This document shows, piece after piece, positions 61,376-64,000 of a stretch of 64,000 nucleotides of DNA. Position 1 is the first letter of the stretch. Each line of letters starts with the position of its first letter. The notes below the pieces were generated by a model, which was not told the origin of the DNA, searched no databases, and saw only the letters and a list, made by a program, of their open reading frames with translations. The stretch is from Opitutia bacterium Tous-C1TDCM (GTDB taxonomy: Bacteria > Verrucomicrobiota > Verrucomicrobiia > Opitutales > Opitutaceae): NCBI GenBank assembly GCA_002288455.1, contig NEUS01000001.1:1-64000 (forward strand), read 5' to 3'. The translations under genes were made by a program, and so were the position numbers.

Positions 61376-62389
61376 ATGAATCCGCTCCCTGTCCCGACCT
61401 TCGGTCTTGCCGCTGTCGCCGCCGCCCGCCGCCGTTTGGCGCACGGGCTCCGGCTCACGCCGTGCGCCCTCGCGCCCGCGCTGTCGGAGATTGCCGGGAT
61501 GGAAATCCGGCTGAAGCGCGACGACCTCCAGCGCACCGGCTCCTTCAAAGAACGCGGCGCCCGCCACGCCCTGCTTTGCCTCTCGCCCGAGGAACGCGCC
61601 CGCGGAGTCGTCGCCGCTTCCGCCGGCAACCACGCCCTCGGCCTTGCCTACCACGGCGCCCAGCTCGGCGTGAAGGTCACCGTCGTCGTCCCCGCCAACG
61701 CGCCCGCCGTGAAGCTCGCCCGTTGCCGCAGTCTCGGCGCGGAGGTCGTCGTGTCCGGCGCCACGTTCGCCGCCGCCGAAGCCGAGGCCGGCGCCCTCGT
61801 GGCCGCGCGCGGCGCCACGCTCGTCCATCCCTTCGACGACCTGCGGGTCATCGCCGGCCAGGGCACGCTCGGACTCGAGGTGTTGGAGCAAGCGCCTGAC
61901 CTCGACACGATCGTCGTGCCGGTCGGCGGCGGCGGCCTGATCGCCGGCGTGGCCACGGCGGTGAAGGCGTTGCGTCCGGACGTACGGGTCGTCGCCGTCG
62001 AGCCGGCCCATGCCGCGGGCTTTGTCTCCGCGTACTTGGCGGGCGGGCCCGCGCCTGCGGCCTTGGCGCCGACCTTGGCCGACGGCCTCGCCGTCGCGCG
62101 CATGGGCGCGAACACCTTTGCGCTGGCCGCGCCGCTGATCGACGACCTCGTGACCGTGACGGAGGAGGAACTCGCCCGCGCGGTCGCGCTGCTCGCCCGC
62201 CGTTGCGGTGCCGTGGTCGAAGGCGCCGGCGCCGCGGCCTTGGCGGCCGCCATCTCCGGCAAGGTGCGCGCCCGCTCCGCCGTGCTCGTGGTCAGCGGCC
62301 GCAACATCGACCCCGCCGCGCACCGCGCTGTGCTCGATGCCTGGTCCGATGCCGCCGCCGCGGCGCCATGTCTGGCCCGCGCCGCCTAA
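61376..62389 (+). CDS. ilvA: Threonine ammonia-lyase (threonine dehydratase), short form
   Basis: 337 residues, fold-type II PLP enzyme. The cofactor lysine is K58 in 'RTGSFKERGARHAL', the cofactor ring site is 'ASAGNHALGLAYHG', the phosphate-binding Gly loop is 'VPVGGGGLIAGVATAVK', and 'VVSGRNID' closes the site. It deaminates threonine to 2-oxobutanoate. It lacks the C-terminal ACT regulatory domain of biosynthetic IlvA (over 500 residues in E. coli), so allosteric inhibition by isoleucine is not expected. The isoleucine attenuator upstream would provide the control instead (inferred). A serine racemase or serine dehydratase side activity is possible. Confidence 0.88.
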   Translation: MNPLPVPTFGLAAVAAARRRLAHGLRLTPCALAPALSEIAGMEIRLKRDDLQRTGSFKERGARHALLCLSPEERARGVVAASAGNHALGLAYHGAQLGVKVTVVVPANAPAVKLARCRSLGAEVVVSGATFAAAEAEAGALVAARGATLVHPFDDLRVIAGQGTLGLEVLEQAPDLDTIVVPVGGGGLIAGVATAVKALRPDVRVVAVEPAHAAGFVSAYLAGGPAPAALAPTLADGLAVARMGANTFALAAPLIDDLVTVTEEELARAVALLARRCGAVVEGAGAAALAAAISGKVRARSAVLVVSGRNIDPAAHRAVLDAWSDAAAAAPCLARAA

Positions 62390-62424
62390 AGCCACGGGAC
62401 CGCGCCCTCCGCCCGCTCTATCCG

Positions 62425-62487
62425 TCCCATAAGTCCCATAGGACCCATAGGACCCATAGGACCCATAGGACCCATAGGACCCATAAC
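62425..62487 (+). repeat. CCCATAGGA 9-bp tandem repeat, seven units
   Basis: Seven consecutive 9-nt units (TCCCATAAG, TCCCATAGG, four copies of ACCCATAGG, ACCCATAAC). It lies 35 nt after the ilvA stop codon. Confidence 0.9.
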
Positions 62488-62509
62488 CACAGCCCGCTTA
62501 CCCCCTGCT

Positions 62510-62536
62510 GCAAAGTAACCCAATAGGTTACTTTGC
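62510..62536. other. Perfect stem-loop GCAAAGTAACC / GGTTACTTTGC
   Basis: 11-bp arms (62510-62520 and 62526-62536) with loop CAATA, AT-richer than the surroundings. A second inverted repeat GGCGCCGG/CCGGCGCC (about 62550-62581) with a T-rich loop follows. Both lie between ilvA and the next gene and may end the ilvA transcript or mark a small mobile repeat. Confidence 0.6.
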
Positions 62537-62604
62537 GGCAGGCGAGGTCGGCGCCGGTTTTTGGCTTTGTGTCCGGCGCCGGGAGAGCGCATGACGCCCC
62601 TCCC

Positions 62605-64000
62605 ATGGAACCACCCGCCCAGCCGCGCGACCCCCGCGACCCGCGTGAGCCGCGACGCGATTCGCGCGGGCAACCCGGTCCCCAAGGCGGACGCGAGGGC
62701 CGCGACGGCCGAGGTGGGCGCGATTTTCGACGGGGCGGGGGAGGCGGCGACTTTCGCGGCGGCCGCGGCCCGCAGGCCTCCCGCCAACCCATGCCGCTCG
62801 CCCAACCTGGGCCGCGCGCCCCGCAAAGTCCGGCCGCTGTGCGGCCCGCGCCGGTCTCCGCCGCGGTGGCGCAGGCGGGCGTACCGCACGGGGCGACGGA
62901 GCTCGGCTGGCTGCCCGACGTCGTCTGGGCCGGCGAGAAGTGGGAAAACGGGCTCGCGTTCTTCGCCGATGCGCAGGGTCGCATCACGCGGTTCTCTCGC
63001 GAACCGGCCGATCTCGCGCAGGCGCGACGGTTGGCCGGCCAGGCCGCGTTGCCCGGCCTGGTGAACGTCCACGCGCACGCGCTCCAGCGCGTCCTGCGCG
63101 GCCGGCTCGATGCGGCGGCGTCCGCCCGCGCGAGCGAGGCCTTGGCCGGCGGGGATATCTTCGACACGGCGCGGATGGTGTTTCTCGAACTGCTGCTGGG
63201 CGGCGTGACGGTCACGGGCGAGTTCCACACGTTGCTTCGGCAGCCCGACGGCACGCCGTGGCCGGAACCGAACTTCGCGGCGCGGGAAATCCTGCGCGCG
63301 GCCCACGACGTCGGCCTCCGCCTCGCGCTGTTTCCCGTGGCCCGCACGCGCGGCGACGCCGGCCGGCTCCGCGAGACCGCGGCCACGGCCGAGCAATTCG
63401 TGCGCGAGACGGAATTGCTGCGCGCGGCGGTCGAGCGCGACTATCCCGCCGACGAGGCGTGGCTCGGGCTCGGCGTGGCGGCGGTCGATGCGGTGACGCC
63501 CGACGAACTGAAGGCGCTCGTCACCTATGCGCGCACGCAACGCTTCCGCCTGCAGGTCCCGCTGCCGGCGGACACCGCTGCGACTTTCGGCGCCGGCCGT
63601 ACCGCGCTCGCTTGGCTCGCGGAGCAAGGCGCCGTCGACAAACGCTTCACCGCTGTCGTGAGCGGCGGGCTGGGCGAGGAGGATCTCAAGGTGTTGGCCG
63701 CGGCGCGCGCCGCGACCGCAGTGTGCCCCGGATCGTTGCCGGCGGGCACGGACCTGGCGGCGATCGCAAGATTGGCCGCCCACGGCGCAGGCCTCGCGCT
63801 CGGCACCGGCGGCAACCGCCGCTGCGACCTGCTCGGCGAGGCGCGGCACCTCCACGAAGCGCGGCCCGAGACGGCGCCGGCGGCGTGGTGGCAGGCGGCG
63901 ACGGTGACCGGCGCGCGCAGCCTCGGCGCCACGGGCGGGGCCCTCGAAGTGGGCCGGCCGGCGGATTTCTTCACCGTCAACCTTTTCGATCCCGCGCTCG
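62605..64000 (+). CDS. RGG-rich N-terminus fused to a degenerate HutF-like amidohydrolase (3' end outside window)
   Basis: Open from ATG 62605 to the window end (at least 465 residues). Residues about 1-95 are low-complexity and Arg/Gly/Pro-rich, including 'DGRGGRDFRRGGGGGDFRG', like eukaryotic RGG RNA-binding tails. From about 98 it follows the layout of formimidoylglutamate deiminase-type amidohydrolases: beta-sandwich, 'ALPGLVNVHAHALQRVLRG' with HxH (H156, H158), and 'GGVTVTGEFHTLLRQPDG'. The later metal and catalytic sites are replaced: 'LQVPLPAD' for HIHIAEQ, 'VVSGGLG' for VHATH, 'GTGGN' for GSDSH. It is probably not a metal hydrolase. The first ATG is uncertain; ATG 62791 would omit most of the RGG part. 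Confidence 0.75.
   Translation, partial: MEPPAQPRDPRDPREPRRDSRGQPGPQGGREGRDGRGGRDFRRGGGGGDFRGGRGPQASRQPMPLAQPGPRAPQSPAAVRPAPVSAAVAQAGVPHGATELGWLPDVVWAGEKWENGLAFFADAQGRITRFSREPADLAQARRLAGQAALPGLVNVHAHALQRVLRGRLDAAASARASEALAGGDIFDTARMVFLELLLGGVTVTGEFHTLLRQPDGTPWPEPNFAAREILRAAHDVGLRLALFPVARTRGDAGRLRETAATAEQFVRETELLRAAVERDYPADEAWLGLGVAAVDAVTPDELKALVTYARTQRFRLQVPLPADTAATFGAGRTALAWLAEQGAVDKRFTAVVSGGLGEEDLKVLAAARAATAVCPGSLPAGTDLAAIARLAAHGAGLALGTGGNRRCDLLGEARHLHEARPETAPAAWWQAATVTGARSLGATGGALEVGRPADFFTVNLFDPAL

Noticed and set aside
62386-63855. Long minus-strand open frame at the right end, including Met-Gly-Pro repeats
   Set aside because: The Met-Gly-Pro stretch is just the translated 9-bp tandem repeat, and the plus strand codes for the HutF-like domain.

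Overview
The window is a GC-rich bacterial chromosome segment that most resembles Verrucomicrobiota, probably Opitutaceae. This rests on gene content, not on a marker gene. It carries a planctomycete/verrucomicrobial PSCyt1-DUF1549-DUF1553 protein next to a DUF1501 protein, Tat-exported Gfo/Idh/MocA and GH109 proteins, a FecI/FecR/TonB-receptor set, an OleC-like ligase, and many secreted hydrolases. No rRNA, tRNA, CRISPR array, transposase or phage gene was found.

Layout. Positions 1-1750 hold the 3' end of an oxidoreductase gene and a decayed patch: an alpha/beta-hydrolase with an internal TAG, and a glycerophosphodiesterase fragment bracketed by 51-bp direct repeats. Next come a secreted tripeptidyl-peptidase II-like protease and an aminotransferase (minus), a sulfatase, a cyclic-nucleotide-domain histidine kinase, and a LytS/LytTR-type pair (10505-12981). 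A deoxyribose catabolic set follows: DeoC, an aldehyde dehydrogenase and a Cys-less aldehyde dehydrogenase-like protein (14590-17965). Its natural partner, a pyrimidine-nucleoside phosphorylase, lies at 25956-27260. Between them are an M20 peptidase, a second LytS/LytTR pair leading into an ABC exporter, a coiled-coil protein and a small methyltransferase/monooxygenase pair. From 27387 to 34115 there are an HDOD-GAF protein, a phosphoesterase, a site-2-type protease and a cyclophilin fusion. From 34116 to 42872 there is a tripartite RND efflux operon with two different permeases. From 42927 to 55037 there are an SGNH hydrolase, a GH109 protein, OleC, a TRIC-type channel, an asparaginase, a second Gfo/Idh protein and the PSCyt1/DUF1501 pair. 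From 55080 to 60020 there is a FecR/ECF sigma/TonB-receptor module. The right end has a secreted esterase, an attenuator-controlled ilvA, and an unusual protein combining an RGG-rich N-terminus with a HutF-like domain that lacks most active-site residues.

Two non-coding themes stand out. First, short degenerate tandem repeats (7-9 bp units, several families, often as inverted pairs around a core) sit within about 50 nt downstream of a stop codon at some 16 places. One related tract lies inside a coding region. Second, there is a clear ribosome-mediated attenuator before ilvA (Ile-rich leader peptide, antiterminator, intrinsic terminator). A similarly built candidate with a Trp/His/Arg leader lies before the methyltransferase gene.

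Many very long open frames lie antisense to real genes because of the high GC; they were treated as shadows. All functional names come from motif recognition by eye.
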